A stretch of 11,079 nt of DNA from Xanthobacteraceae bacterium (GTDB lineage Bacteria; Pseudomonadota; Alphaproteobacteria; Rhizobiales; Xanthobacteraceae). The translations under genes and the position numbers were made by a program. The stretch covers positions 1-11,079 of the forward strand of contig JASHYD010001053.1 of NCBI GenBank assembly GCA_030043175.1. Direction: 5' to 3'. The first letter of the stretch is position 1, and each line of letters begins with the position of its first letter. The notes below the pieces were generated by a model that did no database searches, was not told where the DNA came from, and saw only the letters and a program-made list of their open reading frames with translations. This document shows positions 1 through 6,025 of this stretch, in pieces.

Positions 1-1125
1 CTTCGATATAGCGGAGCGTCGGCGGAGACCGGCGATCATTGCACGAATGCCGCTGTCGGGGTCAGTTTGCCATGCCGCTTGACCATGAATGCACGCATGA
101 ATGAAGGTGAGCTTGGCGATCGCGGTCGCGGTCAGCACGAATGGGTAGAGATCCGGCAGGCCCATGCTTCGATTCATTGAATTCGCAGCAAAGGTCAGAG
201 GAATCCATGCCTCGAGTAGCCGTTTCATGTCAGCTCTGTGTGCGTCGAAATCGATTCGAGCCTTGAGGGCTTTCGATGGCTTCGGCGCCAGCGCCAAGCC
301 GAAGGAACGAGCAGTCTCGAGCGTATCGACCATATGGAAATAGTGTGCCCAGGTTTCTGCAAAGTCCTCCCACGGATGGGCCGCTGCATAGGCGCTGACA
401 AACTGTTGGCCCCAATCGGCGGGAGCGCCTGACGCATAGTAATGCTGCAGTGCTTGGGTATAGTCGGCCCGCTCGTCGCCAAATATCTTCCGGAATTCAT
501 CGAGCTTTGCGGAGCCAGCCACGAGGCGATCCCAGTAGTAATGCGCGATCTCGTGACGAAAATGTCCGAGTAACGTTCTATAGGGCTCCCGCATCTGGCG
601 ACGCTGCCGCTCCCGTTCGGCATCATCCGCTTCCGCAAGGTTAATTGTGATCACGCCATTGGCGTGGCCTGTCATCACGGGCGTGGTGTTGGGCGAAAAC
701 ACGGCGTTATCTGCCAGAAAGTCAAACGCCAATCCGTCCGGGTCCTCCTTTTTGGTCCTAACTGGGAGACGAAGTCTCAGCAGTGTGTAAAACAATCTGT
801 GTTTAGCGATCTCGATGAGCTGCCAGCGCTCTAGGTGCTCAGGTTGGCTTAGATCAGGAATGACGCGGTTGTGGCGACACCCCGCACAAAATTGCTCGGG
901 GCTATCCGCCGACACCAGCCAATTGCAGACGTTGTGTGCGAAGTTCGCGCAATACCGGTAGGTGCTACGAGGTTCTGCTAGAGCGGTCCAGACATTGCCG
1001 CAAGGCTTTAGCGCCGTCACGGTCACGCGTCCCGCCAAATACCCGAGAGACAGCGCACAGCTTTCGCAACGCGTGTTCTCGAAATACAGTGGCTGTGCGC
1101 AGTTCTGGCACTCGAACAGCTTCAT
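1..1125 (-). CDS. Zinc-ribbon putative metallopeptidase (COG4307 / DUF2248-like), partial at left edge
   Basis: The frame is open from the ATG at 1125 down to base 1 with no stop (at least 375 codons), so the C-terminus lies outside the window. The protein begins MKLFECQNC. The N-terminal zinc ribbon has cysteine pairs C6/C9 and C20/C23, and a second set follows at C59, C67, C80 and C83 (YRYCANF...FCAGCRHN). A zincin motif HEIAHYYWD sits at about residues 191-199 (HExxH), and ETWAHYFH near residue 257 gives a probable third ligand and the family's second signature. Known of the family: zinc-ribbon_6 plus a Peptidase_Mx-type domain; the substrate is unknown to me. The protein is probably cytoplasmic, as no signal peptide is visible. 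No strong Shine-Dalgarno site precedes the ATG, but the zinc ribbon starts right after it, which supports the start. The gene is convergent with nothing and lies downstream of the small stress genes on the same strand. Confidence 0.9.
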   Translation of the reverse strand, partial: MKLFECQNCAQPLYFENTRCESCALSLGYLAGRVTVTALKPCGNVWTALAEPRSTYRYCANFAHNVCNWLVSADSPEQFCAGCRHNRVIPDLSQPEHLERWQLIEIAKHRLFYTLLRLRLPVRTKKEDPDGLAFDFLADNAVFSPNTTPVMTGHANGVITINLAEADDAERERQRRQMREPYRTLLGHFRHEIAHYYWDRLVAGSAKLDEFRKIFGDERADYTQALQHYYASGAPADWGQQFVSAYAAAHPWEDFAETWAHYFHMVDTLETARSFGLALAPKPSKALKARIDFDAHRADMKRLLEAWIPLTFAANSMNRSMGLPDLYPFVLTATAIAKLTFIHACIHGQAAWQTDPDSGIRAMIAGLRRRSAISK

Positions 1126-1263
1126 GACAGTCAATCAGTGCGGAGCCGACGATAACCTCGAAAGCGCAGGGCAAAACCCAACATTGTGGCGCCAGCATTG
1201 CCCGGCGACCATCGCAAAGATACACAATCGAGGCGGTCGGGATCTATTTTGTCGCAAGCGGCG

Positions 1264-1282
1264 GAAAAAAGCCCCGTGCGGG
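1264..1282 (-). terminator. Possible weak intrinsic terminator after the His/Lys-rich gene
   Basis: On the minus strand a short GC-rich hairpin (CCCGCACGGG, stem only 3-4 pairs) is followed at once by GC and six T residues (the A-tract at 1265-1270 on the plus strand). It lies about 10 bases past the stop codon at 1293-1295. The position and T-tract fit; the stem is short, so this is tentative. Confidence 0.4.
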
Positions 1283-1292
1283 TTAATTCGGC

Positions 1293-1494
1293 TTATTTCC
1301 CGCCGTGCTCTTGGCCATGAGCCTTCACCGCGTCTTCCGAGTGGCCCCGGGGCGTGAATAACGTGACTCCATGCAGTTGAACACCTTTCATGGTTTCCTG
1401 CCTCATGATGCTTGGCGGCTTCCGCATGGTGACGCGCGGCGTGCGTAAAGTGCCCTGACGCCTTCTTGCAATGCTCGGCAGCCTTCTTCCACAT
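1293..1494 (-). pseudogene. Frameshifted small His/Lys/Ala-rich stress-type protein
   Basis: The reading frame from the ATG at 1494 encodes MWKKAAEHCKKASGHF followed by THAARHHAEAAKHHEAGNHE, a coiled, His/Lys/Ala-rich pattern. It then loses this composition after residue 36 (about base 1387). In a neighbouring frame the same kind of composition resumes and ends with EDAVKAHGQEHGGK and a stop at 1293. Together they match the form, as I remember it, of small (about 65 residue) Bradyrhizobium proteins that begin MWKKAAEHHEKA and end AAKAH..EHGK. One extra base, or two missing bases, near 1386-1390 explains the break. A strong ribosome binding site (CGGAGGAAATCAG before the ATG) and an EcfG-like promoter about 150 bases upstream are intact. 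It could be a true pseudogene, a sequencing error, or a shortened or longer out-of-frame protein (the first frame stays open to 1135). Function is unknown to me. Confidence 0.6.
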
Positions 1495-1640
1495 CTGATT
1501 TCCTCCGTCGCGCGTTCAAACTGCAACCGCTGTTCGCATCACGCGCGGGCCAACTTAATTTCAAGTCACTGTAGCTACGATGCGAAACACAATCTACCTA
1601 ACCACGCGCAACCCATTGGGCCCGCTTTTCGATGCATACG

Positions 1641-1667
1641 GGAACCATCGGTCCACGAAAAGGTTCC
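1641..1667 (-). promoter_or_regulatory. Symmetric EcfG-like promoter, facing the His/Lys-rich gene
   Basis: On the minus strand GGAACC (1667-1662) is followed, with the standard spacing, by GGTT (1646-1643): GGAAC-N17-GTT. This fits the EcfG general-stress sigma factor consensus (GGAAC-N16-17-cGTT). Because the -35 and -10 words are exact reverse complements here (GGAACC-N15-GGTTCC), the plus strand shows the same promoter in the other direction. In the minus direction transcription would start near 1635, giving a leader of about 140 bases before the ATG at 1494. The sequence match is direct; use as a promoter is inferred. Confidence 0.55.
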
Positions 1668-1790
1668 CAACCCGCTCAAGCGATATGAACTTTTTCGGCG
1701 CAAGAATTTCATAACCCCGGTTGCACCGCAGATTCTCTTCGCGATGGCGCGGGGATCGAGGGCCGCTCCGTTGGGATTACGAAGTTTTCG

Positions 1791-1821
1791 AAAAAGACCC
1801 GCGCCAAATTGAGGCGCGGGT
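1791..1821 (-). terminator. Intrinsic terminator of the DUF1236 gene
   Basis: Read on the minus strand, a perfect 9-pair stem ACCCGCGCC / GGCGCGGGT (arms 1821-1813 and 1805-1797) with a 7-base loop is followed by CTTTTT (1796-1791). It lies about 50 bases past the stop codon of the DUF1236 gene at 1873. On the plus strand the same stem is not followed by a T-tract. Confidence 0.85.
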
Positions 1822-1872
1822 TAGCTTCTCACGGAGGATCGGCCCTTGATAGCGTTGCAAGCAACGTCGTGG

Positions 1873-2661
1873 CTACGCGTCGAGAACTGCTACTATTTCC
1901 ATCGTTTTCGGATCGACGATCACGATTTGATCCCCGATCATGAAATATTCAAAACCGCGCCATTCTGGTTCAATTTCCACGATAGTCCGCGGGAGAGTGG
2001 CGAACCGCACGGTCCGCGGCACTCGGGTGCCGACTGATACGTTGAAGTCCGGGCTGCTGACACGTGGCGCGTTCCGTTCGTTGACGATCACTTCGTGTAT
2101 GCGGGTGCGCTTCTCCGGCGTGAGGTTGACGGTTACATTGGATCTCGACCCGGCCGCACCCTGGCCGGTGGTCGCGCGATTCTCCTCCGTGCGGTTAGTT
2201 GGCTCTCGTTCCTGTCCGCGCCCACTCTGCTCGGACGAACGATTTGTCCGATCTTCCCCAGGTGCTTGACCGGTCGTTCGGTTTTGCTCCGGTGCACGAT
2301 TCAGTCGATCCTCCCCCGGCGCCTGTCCGGTCGCACGGTTTTGTTCGTTGCGTTCGGACCTCGGAGGCTGTTCGGCCTTGCCGCGCTCCTGCTCCGAGTT
2401 GCGCTCCGTCGGCCGGCTCTGTCGATCCTCGCGGGGAGCCTGCCCAGTCGTCTCGGTGCGGCTCCGGTTTTTTGGTGCCTCGCCACTGCGGCCGTTCGGG
2501 GCTTGGTTGTGGACCCCGGGCGTATTCTGCTGTGGTGCGATTTTCTCTGCTGGCGCGCTGCGTTCCTGCTGAGGTACGCGTTCCTGCTGCGCCATAGAAG
2601 CGCCCGTTGGAGCCACGAACGCGACGACTGCGCACGTGACCAAAAGGTTGTGTCTGCTCAT
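1873..2661 (-). CDS. Secreted DUF1236-domain protein with Gln/Arg/Glu-rich repeat linker
   Basis: A 262-residue protein. Residues 1-24 form a signal peptide (positive start MSRHN, hydrophobic core LLVTCAVVAFVAP, probable cleavage after ASMA before QQ), so export to the periplasm or outside is likely. Residues 25-175 are low-complexity and rich in Gln, Glu, Arg, Asn and Pro, with two tandem 19-residue copies (106-124 and 125-143) sharing GQAPGEDR, and a looser copy near 71-85 (GQAPREDR). Residues about 180-262 match the DUF1236 pattern: NAPRV, a VSVGTRVPR segment, a PRTIVEI segment, WRGFEYF and a final IVIVDPKTMEIVAVL. DUF1236 proteins are common in Bradyrhizobium and relatives; their role is not established to my knowledge. 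The ATG at 2661 has a strong site, CGGAGGACAAA. The gene lies 132 bases downstream of csbD on the same strand and may share its transcript, as I find no EcfG-like site of its own. A terminator follows. Confidence 0.9.
   Translation of the reverse strand: MSRHNLLVTCAVVAFVAPTGASMAQQERVPQQERSAPAEKIAPQQNTPGVHNQAPNGRSGEAPKNRSRTETTGQAPREDRQSRPTERNSEQERGKAEQPPRSERNEQNRATGQAPGEDRLNRAPEQNRTTGQAPGEDRTNRSSEQSGRGQEREPTNRTEENRATTGQGAAGSRSNVTVNLTPEKRTRIHEVIVNERNAPRVSSPDFNVSVGTRVPRTVRFATLPRTIVEIEPEWRGFEYFMIGDQIVIVDPKTMEIVAVLDA
2233..2346 (-). repeat. Two tandem 57-base in-frame repeats in the DUF1236 gene
   Basis: Two adjacent copies of a 57-base unit encode EQNRATGQAPGEDRLNRAP and EQNRTTGQAPGEDRTNRSS (13 of 19 residues identical). 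A more diverged copy lies earlier in the gene around residues 69-85. The unit length is a multiple of three, so copy number can change without breaking the frame. Confidence 0.75.
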
Positions 2662-2793
2662 TTTGTCCTCCGTGGTTTGTTGGACCTCATCGCCAGCATT
2701 TAGGCGAGATTCGAATGCCCCTCTGCTCTCTGGCAGAGTGCTATGGTGCTTGAGTAAGCGGGAAAAGTGCCCAAGATCAGTCGGACTTGAATG

Positions 2794-3000
2794 TCAGTTC
2801 CATTTTTGACTGCTGTACCAGTCATCAATGTCCCTGCGAACTTGATCTTTTGCGGTACCATACCGCTGTTGGATCTTGCCTTCGAGTTGGTCCCGACGGC
2901 CATTTATAACGTCGAGATCGTCGTCAGTGAGCTTTCCCCACTTCTCCTTGACCTTTCCTTTAATTTGCTTCCAATTTCCCTCGACCCGATTCCAGTCCAT
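2794..3000 (-). CDS. CsbD-family stress protein
   Basis: A 68-residue hydrophilic protein beginning MDWNRVEGNWKQIKGKVKEK. The pattern MxWNxxEGxWKQxKGKxKExWGKLTDDDLDxIxGxxDQLxGKIQxRYG is typical of the CsbD family (general stress proteins, helical and very charged), and the C-terminal AKDQVRRDIDDWY continues it. The length is normal. The frame extends upstream to an ATG at 3072, but the ATG at 3000 is chosen because the family always starts at MDWN-like sequence and because a strong ribosome binding site, CGGAGGT, lies 4 bases before it. An EcfG-like promoter (3066-3042) would give a leader of about 35 bases. The biochemical role of CsbD proteins is unknown; expression under general stress is known for the family. 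Confidence 0.95.
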   Translation of the reverse strand: MDWNRVEGNWKQIKGKVKEKWGKLTDDDLDVINGRRDQLEGKIQQRYGTAKDQVRRDIDDWYSSQKWN

Positions 3001-3004
3001 GTGT

Positions 3005-3011
3005 ACCTCCG
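3005..3011 (-). promoter_or_regulatory. Ribosome binding site deciding the csbD start
   Basis: CGGAGGT on the minus strand lies 4 bases before the ATG at 3000, while the upstream ATG at 3072 in the same frame has no comparable site and would lie upstream of the predicted transcription start. Confidence 0.75.
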
Positions 3012-3041
3012 TTGATTTGCTGCCGACACTGGCCGGTAGGC

Positions 3042-3066
3042 AACACATAGGCTCGACCATGGTTCC
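3042..3066 (-). promoter_or_regulatory. EcfG-like promoter of the csbD gene
   Basis: On the minus strand GGAACC (3066-3061) is followed, after the standard spacing, by TGTTG (3045-3041): GGAAC-N17-GTT. Transcription would start near 3035, about 35 bases before the ATG at 3000. The match to the EcfG/sigma-T/RpoE2 consensus is good, and csbD genes are classic general-stress targets, so I trust this site most of the three. Confidence 0.75.
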
Positions 3067-3244
3067 TTTCATGCAACCATGACACAGAGTTGTGAAACTG
3101 GGTATTGAGCGACTCAGAGCAGCACTTCACGACGCTCGTGATTTGGTAATAACTGGCACTCATCGATACATCCGCGATACGTTTCCAGTCATTCGCGTCA
3201 GCTAATTAAGTATCATGCGGTTGATGTTCTGCGACGATGAGTGA

Positions 3245-3618
3245 TCACTTACAATAGTTGTTTCCAAAACTTGTCGGGTACAGTAGTGACGACCCATTCA
3301 AATCCGCGCGAGAACACACTCCGGTAATGGCGACAAACGTGACGACTCCAAATAGAGTGAGCGTCATCATCCACAACGCACCGGCTATTTCCTCAAACGC
3401 CACCAGAGTGCGCCCGATCAATTGGAAGAGGATCCAGGCCAACACCGCGATGAAAATCAGTCCCGCGACGATCTTCCATGGCGGCAATTCCACCACGACA
3501 TATCGAACGCATGAATGAGTTGGGACCACGACCACACCCACAGTGCCTCAATCATCCGTAATACCCAGGAAATACCTTGAAGGATCACTTGGAGAAGTTG
3601 ATGAATTGACTGATTCAT
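3245..3618 (-). pseudogene. Small membrane protein gene broken by one frameshift
   Basis: From the ATG at 3618, preceded by the strong site CGGAGGCCAGCC, the frame reads MNQSIHQLLQVILQGISWVL then RMIEALWVWSWSQLIHAFDMSW. It then goes out of phase and stops soon after (about 3457). A neighbouring frame picks up at ELPPWKIVAGLIFIAVLAWI (from base 3490) and continues through two strong hydrophobic segments (about WKIVAGLIFIAVLAWILFQLI and ALWMMTLTLFGVVTFVAITG) to a stop at 3245. Loss of one base around 3490-3495 explains the break; the repaired product is about 124 residues. Both halves resemble, from memory, a small Bradyrhizobium membrane protein with a WVLRxIExLWxWSW start and a PxWKI middle. 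The function of that protein is unknown to me. It may be a recent pseudogene or a sequencing or assembly error. Confidence 0.6.
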
Positions 3619-3817
3619 GGCTGGCCTCCGATAGGGAACTCTTTTCGCCCAAAAAACGATGCCTCTCGGATTCGCGTGTCTCGATTGCATCATGCTTTCT
3701 CGCAAGTACCCCGCATTTGGAGCCCGCGAATCGCGAGTACCATTGCGAACGCTTTGCGAAAGTTGAAACTTCCGTACTCTCCTCCCAGCTCGATCACTGG
3801 TGTCAGTTGCGCAGGCT

Positions 3818-3840
3818 CGGCCCACCGCTGGTGAGGGCCG
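3818..3840 (-). other. Strong hairpin in the leader of the broken membrane gene
   Basis: On the minus strand CGGCC-CT-CACC-AGC-GGTG-GGCCG folds into a 9-pair GC-rich stem with a two-base bulge and a 3-base loop. It is not followed by a T-tract, so it is not a normal intrinsic terminator. It may be an RNA structure, or chance in GC-rich DNA. Confidence 0.4.
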
Positions 3841-3881
3841 GTGTTAAAGCGCACGACCGCCGATTCGGCGTAACGAGCGCT

Positions 3882-3920
3882 TCAGTGGTGCCAAAGCAGA
3901 AGTCCGCGCGAGAAATTCAT
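3882..3920 (-). CDS. Possible 12-residue mini-ORF (leader peptide or gene remnant)
   Basis: ATG at 3920, stop at 3884-3882, product MNFSRGLLLWHH. CGGAG lies 7 bases before the ATG, similar to the CGGAGG sites of the neighbouring small genes, and the predicted start of transcription from the EcfG-like site is about 75 bases upstream. It might be a leader peptide, or the surviving start of a gene truncated by a nonsense change. No family is recognised, and such short frames occur by chance. Confidence 0.25.
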   Translation of the reverse strand: MNFSRGLLLWHH

Positions 3921-4000
3921 GACAATTCTCCGAATGAGAGAGGAAGCTGCCTTTGATTCGTGGGACGCTCAGCAACAAAGAATCTTAATGTCGGAAACCT

Positions 4001-4025
4001 AACGCACTTCTTTGTAGTTGGTTCC
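4001..4025 (-). promoter_or_regulatory. EcfG-like promoter, leftward
   Basis: On the minus strand GGAACC (4025-4020) is followed by CGTT (4004-4001): GGAAC-N16-CGTT, a full match to the EcfG consensus including the preferred C. Transcription would start near 3994 and run left. The nearest recognised gene in that direction starts at 3618, so the leader would be about 375 bases, unless the mini-ORF at 3920 is the real target or remnant of it. Confidence 0.6.
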
Positions 4026-4117
4026 ATGGGCGGAACTGCAAAGGACCTAGCGCTCTGCTCCGTCACTCAGCTAGGACGCAGGCAAAGGTGTCCTTTTCAG
4101 CAGCGCAGCACGTCTGA

Positions 4118-6025
4118 ATGGAAAGAGCGTCCGCGAGGCAAGAACCTGCATCGTCCGTCGAAGAGACAGGCGACCCGAGTGTTTGGACGGTCGGCGAGAT
4201 CGACGCGGAAGGCGAGCTGCGAAGACGATATTTGCTGCACAGGTTTTGGCGCGATGCGCGCGGTTACTGGGGCCGGAGAGGCAGAGGGTCGGCTTGGGCG
4301 CTGTCAGGGCTTACACTTCTGACCATTCTCGCCAATCTCGCCGCTTTATATGCGATGAACCTATGGAATCGCGCATTGTTCGACGGATTGGAGAAGCACG
4401 ACGCAAGCCGCGTGTTGTTTCTGTCGCTTATCTATTTCCCGATCATGGTGGCAAGCGTGTTCTTCAACGTTGTGCAGGTCTATGGGCGCATGACTTTGCA
4501 GCGTCGCTGGCGCGCATGGCTTAATGATCACTTGGTCGGACGCTGGCTGACCGGCGGTCATTACTACCATCTCAATCTTGTGAGTGGAGACCATCAAAAC
4601 CCTGAATTCAGAATTGCTGATGATGTACGAGTGGCGAGCGAATCTCCGGTTGATTTCGCGACCGGCGTAGTCTCAGCCGCACTATCTGCGATTACGTTCA
4701 TAGCGGTGTTGTGGTCAATTGGTGGTACGTTGGAGTTTTCGCTCGGCGGGTATCATCTCGGCATTCCAGGCTTTTTGGTCGTCGGGGCGGTTGTCTATGC
4801 ACTCATCGCCAGCGGGTCGATGGTGCTGATCGGCCGTCGATTTGTCTCGGCCTCGGAGGCGAAGAACCAAAGCGAAGCGGAATACCGGTACCTGCTTACC
4901 CGCCTTCGGGAGAATGGGGAGAGCATTGCACTCATTGGCGGAGAGGACGAGGAGCGCGCGGGGGTTGATCGGTCGCTCAAAAAAGTGCTGTGCGCCTGGA
5001 GAGACATCTGTTTTCAATACATAAGGACGACGATTGTTTCCCAAAGTAGCGGCTATATCGCACCGGTGTTACCGATTATTCTATGTGCGCCTAAATATTT
5101 GGATGGGTCTTTGACGCTCGGCCAAGTGATGCAAGCCGCGTCAGCCTTCACAATCGTTCAGGCGGCCTTTAACTGGCTGGTCGACAACTATCCGCGACTT
5201 GCGGATTGGACGGCTTCGGCACGCCGTGTGGCCTCACTGATGGTTTCACTGGATGCCTTGGAAGCTGTGGATGGTACTGGCGCGGTCAGCCGCATCGAAA
5301 TCACGGAAGTCAGCACTGAGGCTGCTCTGAGGCTCGTCAATCTCTCCGTGACTTTGGACGACGGAACGGCCGTTGTCGACGAGGCCGACGTCTCCATAAT
5401 GCCGGGAGAGCGCGTGCTTATTGCTGGGGAATCGGGCACCGGGAAGAGCACGCTAGTCCGAGCCATTGCCGGACTTTGGCCTTGGGGGGAAGGGAAAATA
5501 GAGATACGACGGGGCGCGAAGGTGTTTTTCCTGCCGCAACGGCCGTATATGCCAATCGGGTCGCTGCGCCGCGCCGTGACATATCCTGATCCAGTCGAAA
5601 GCAGGACGTCACGCGAGATTGCTGACGTGTTGGAGGATGTCGGCCTCGATCATCTGCTCGAACGTCTCGACGAAGAAGGGTCATGGGACCAGACCCTGTC
5701 AGGCGGCGAAAAGCAGCGCCTTGCTTTTGCGCGCATGTTTCTTCAGGGGCCGGACATCGTTGTTCTGGATGAAGCGACGGCAGCAGTCGATCCTCAAAGC
5801 CAGGACAGGCTCATGGAAATGCTGGTTCAACGGTCGACTAGGACGACGCTGATCAGCGTCGGACATCGTCCGGAATTGGAATCTTACCATGATCGCAAAA
5901 TCACGTTGGAGCGCCGGCGCGGCAGCACTCAGCTCGTCAGTGATGTCAGTCTTGTGCCCAAATCCCGCTTGAGGGACGTGGTGTGGAACTGGCTAGCAAC
6001 GAGAACGCGAGGGCTGCTGTCGTAA
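4118..6025 (+). CDS. Fused ABC transporter, permease plus ATPase (YddA / Rv1819c / BacA-like type)
   Basis: A 635-residue inner-membrane ABC transporter half-unit that should act as a homodimer. Residues about 60-380 form the membrane domain of the ABC_membrane_2 / SbmA-BacA type, with hydrophobic segments near 62-80, 101-122, 182-202, 215-238 and 312-352. The family motif NPEFRIADDVR lies at 161-171 and the FNWLVDNYPRLADWTAS-like segment at 351-367. The ATPase domain covers about 405-600: Walker A GESGTGKST (437-445), Q-loop LPQRPYMP (Q474), signature LSGGEKQR (527-534), Walker B IVVLDEAT (547-554) and H-loop His583 in SVGHR. All catalytic residues are present. Relatives move peptides, peptide-like antibiotics or cobalamin (BacA, SbmA, Rv1819c); this protein's substrate cannot be read from sequence. 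The frame opens at this ATG, directly after a TGA at 4115-4117, with no clear ribosome binding site; the next ATG (residue 80) falls inside the first membrane segment. The gene is transcribed away from the small stress genes. Confidence 0.92.
   Translation: MERASARQEPASSVEETGDPSVWTVGEIDAEGELRRRYLLHRFWRDARGYWGRRGRGSAWALSGLTLLTILANLAALYAMNLWNRALFDGLEKHDASRVLFLSLIYFPIMVASVFFNVVQVYGRMTLQRRWRAWLNDHLVGRWLTGGHYYHLNLVSGDHQNPEFRIADDVRVASESPVDFATGVVSAALSAITFIAVLWSIGGTLEFSLGGYHLGIPGFLVVGAVVYALIASGSMVLIGRRFVSASEAKNQSEAEYRYLLTRLRENGESIALIGGEDEERAGVDRSLKKVLCAWRDICFQYIRTTIVSQSSGYIAPVLPIILCAPKYLDGSLTLGQVMQAASAFTIVQAAFNWLVDNYPRLADWTASARRVASLMVSLDALEAVDGTGAVSRIEITEVSTEAALRLVNLSVTLDDGTAVVDEADVSIMPGERVLIAGESGTGKSTLVRAIAGLWPWGEGKIEIRRGAKVFFLPQRPYMPIGSLRRAVTYPDPVESRTSREIADVLEDVGLDHLLERLDEEGSWDQTLSGGEKQRLAFARMFLQGPDIVVLDEATAAVDPQSQDRLMEMLVQRSTRTTLISVGHRPELESYHDRKITLERRRGSTQLVSDVSLVPKSRLRDVVWNWLATRTRGLLS

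Larger units (their letters stand above)
1495..1872. other. 378-base intergenic region with promoter-like site and terminator
   Basis: The stretch lies between the DUF1236 stop and the His/Lys-rich gene. It holds the symmetric EcfG-like site at 1641-1667 and the terminator at 1791-1821, which are listed separately. A 113-codon plus-strand frame across it (1471-1812) has no recognisable protein character, crosses the terminator stem and lacks a ribosome binding site, so I do not call it a gene. Confidence 0.6.
3619..4117. other. 499-base intergenic region between divergent genes
   Basis: The region lies between the broken membrane gene (leftward) and the ABC transporter (rightward). It holds an EcfG-like site (4025-4001, minus), a 12-codon possible mini-ORF (3920-3882, minus, MNFSRGLLLWHH, with CGGAG before it), and a strong imperfect hairpin at 3818-3840. 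If the EcfG-like site is used, all of these lie in a leader of about 375 bases. No convincing promoter for the ABC gene was recognised. Confidence 0.55.

Noticed and set aside
225..638. 137-codon minus-strand frame and other frames inside the metallopeptidase gene
   Set aside because: The true frame (1125 to the left edge) carries the zinc ribbon and HEIAH motif through the whole stretch; the others are shadows.
2095..2703. Long plus-strand frames (202 and 132 codons) opposite the DUF1236 gene
   Set aside because: They are antisense to a well-supported gene, rich in Arg, Ser and Cys as shadow frames are, and have no ribosome binding site or family character.
2777..2801. GGAAC on the minus strand before the DUF1236 gene, as a possible EcfG site
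   Set aside because: The -10 position reads CTGA and not cGTT, and the GGAAC is made by the last codons of csbD (Trp-Asn).
3240..3249. Palindrome AGTGATCACT at the end of the broken membrane gene
   Set aside because: Ten bases only, overlapping the stop codon; such a site is expected by chance in a window of this length.
3635..3660. GGAAC on the plus strand near 3635
   Set aside because: The bases at the -10 position are CGAT, and no rightward gene follows within 450 bases.
3960..4322. 120-codon plus-strand frame overlapping the start of the ABC transporter gene
   Set aside because: It is out of frame with the recognised ABC protein, has no family character, and runs across the EcfG-like site on the other strand.
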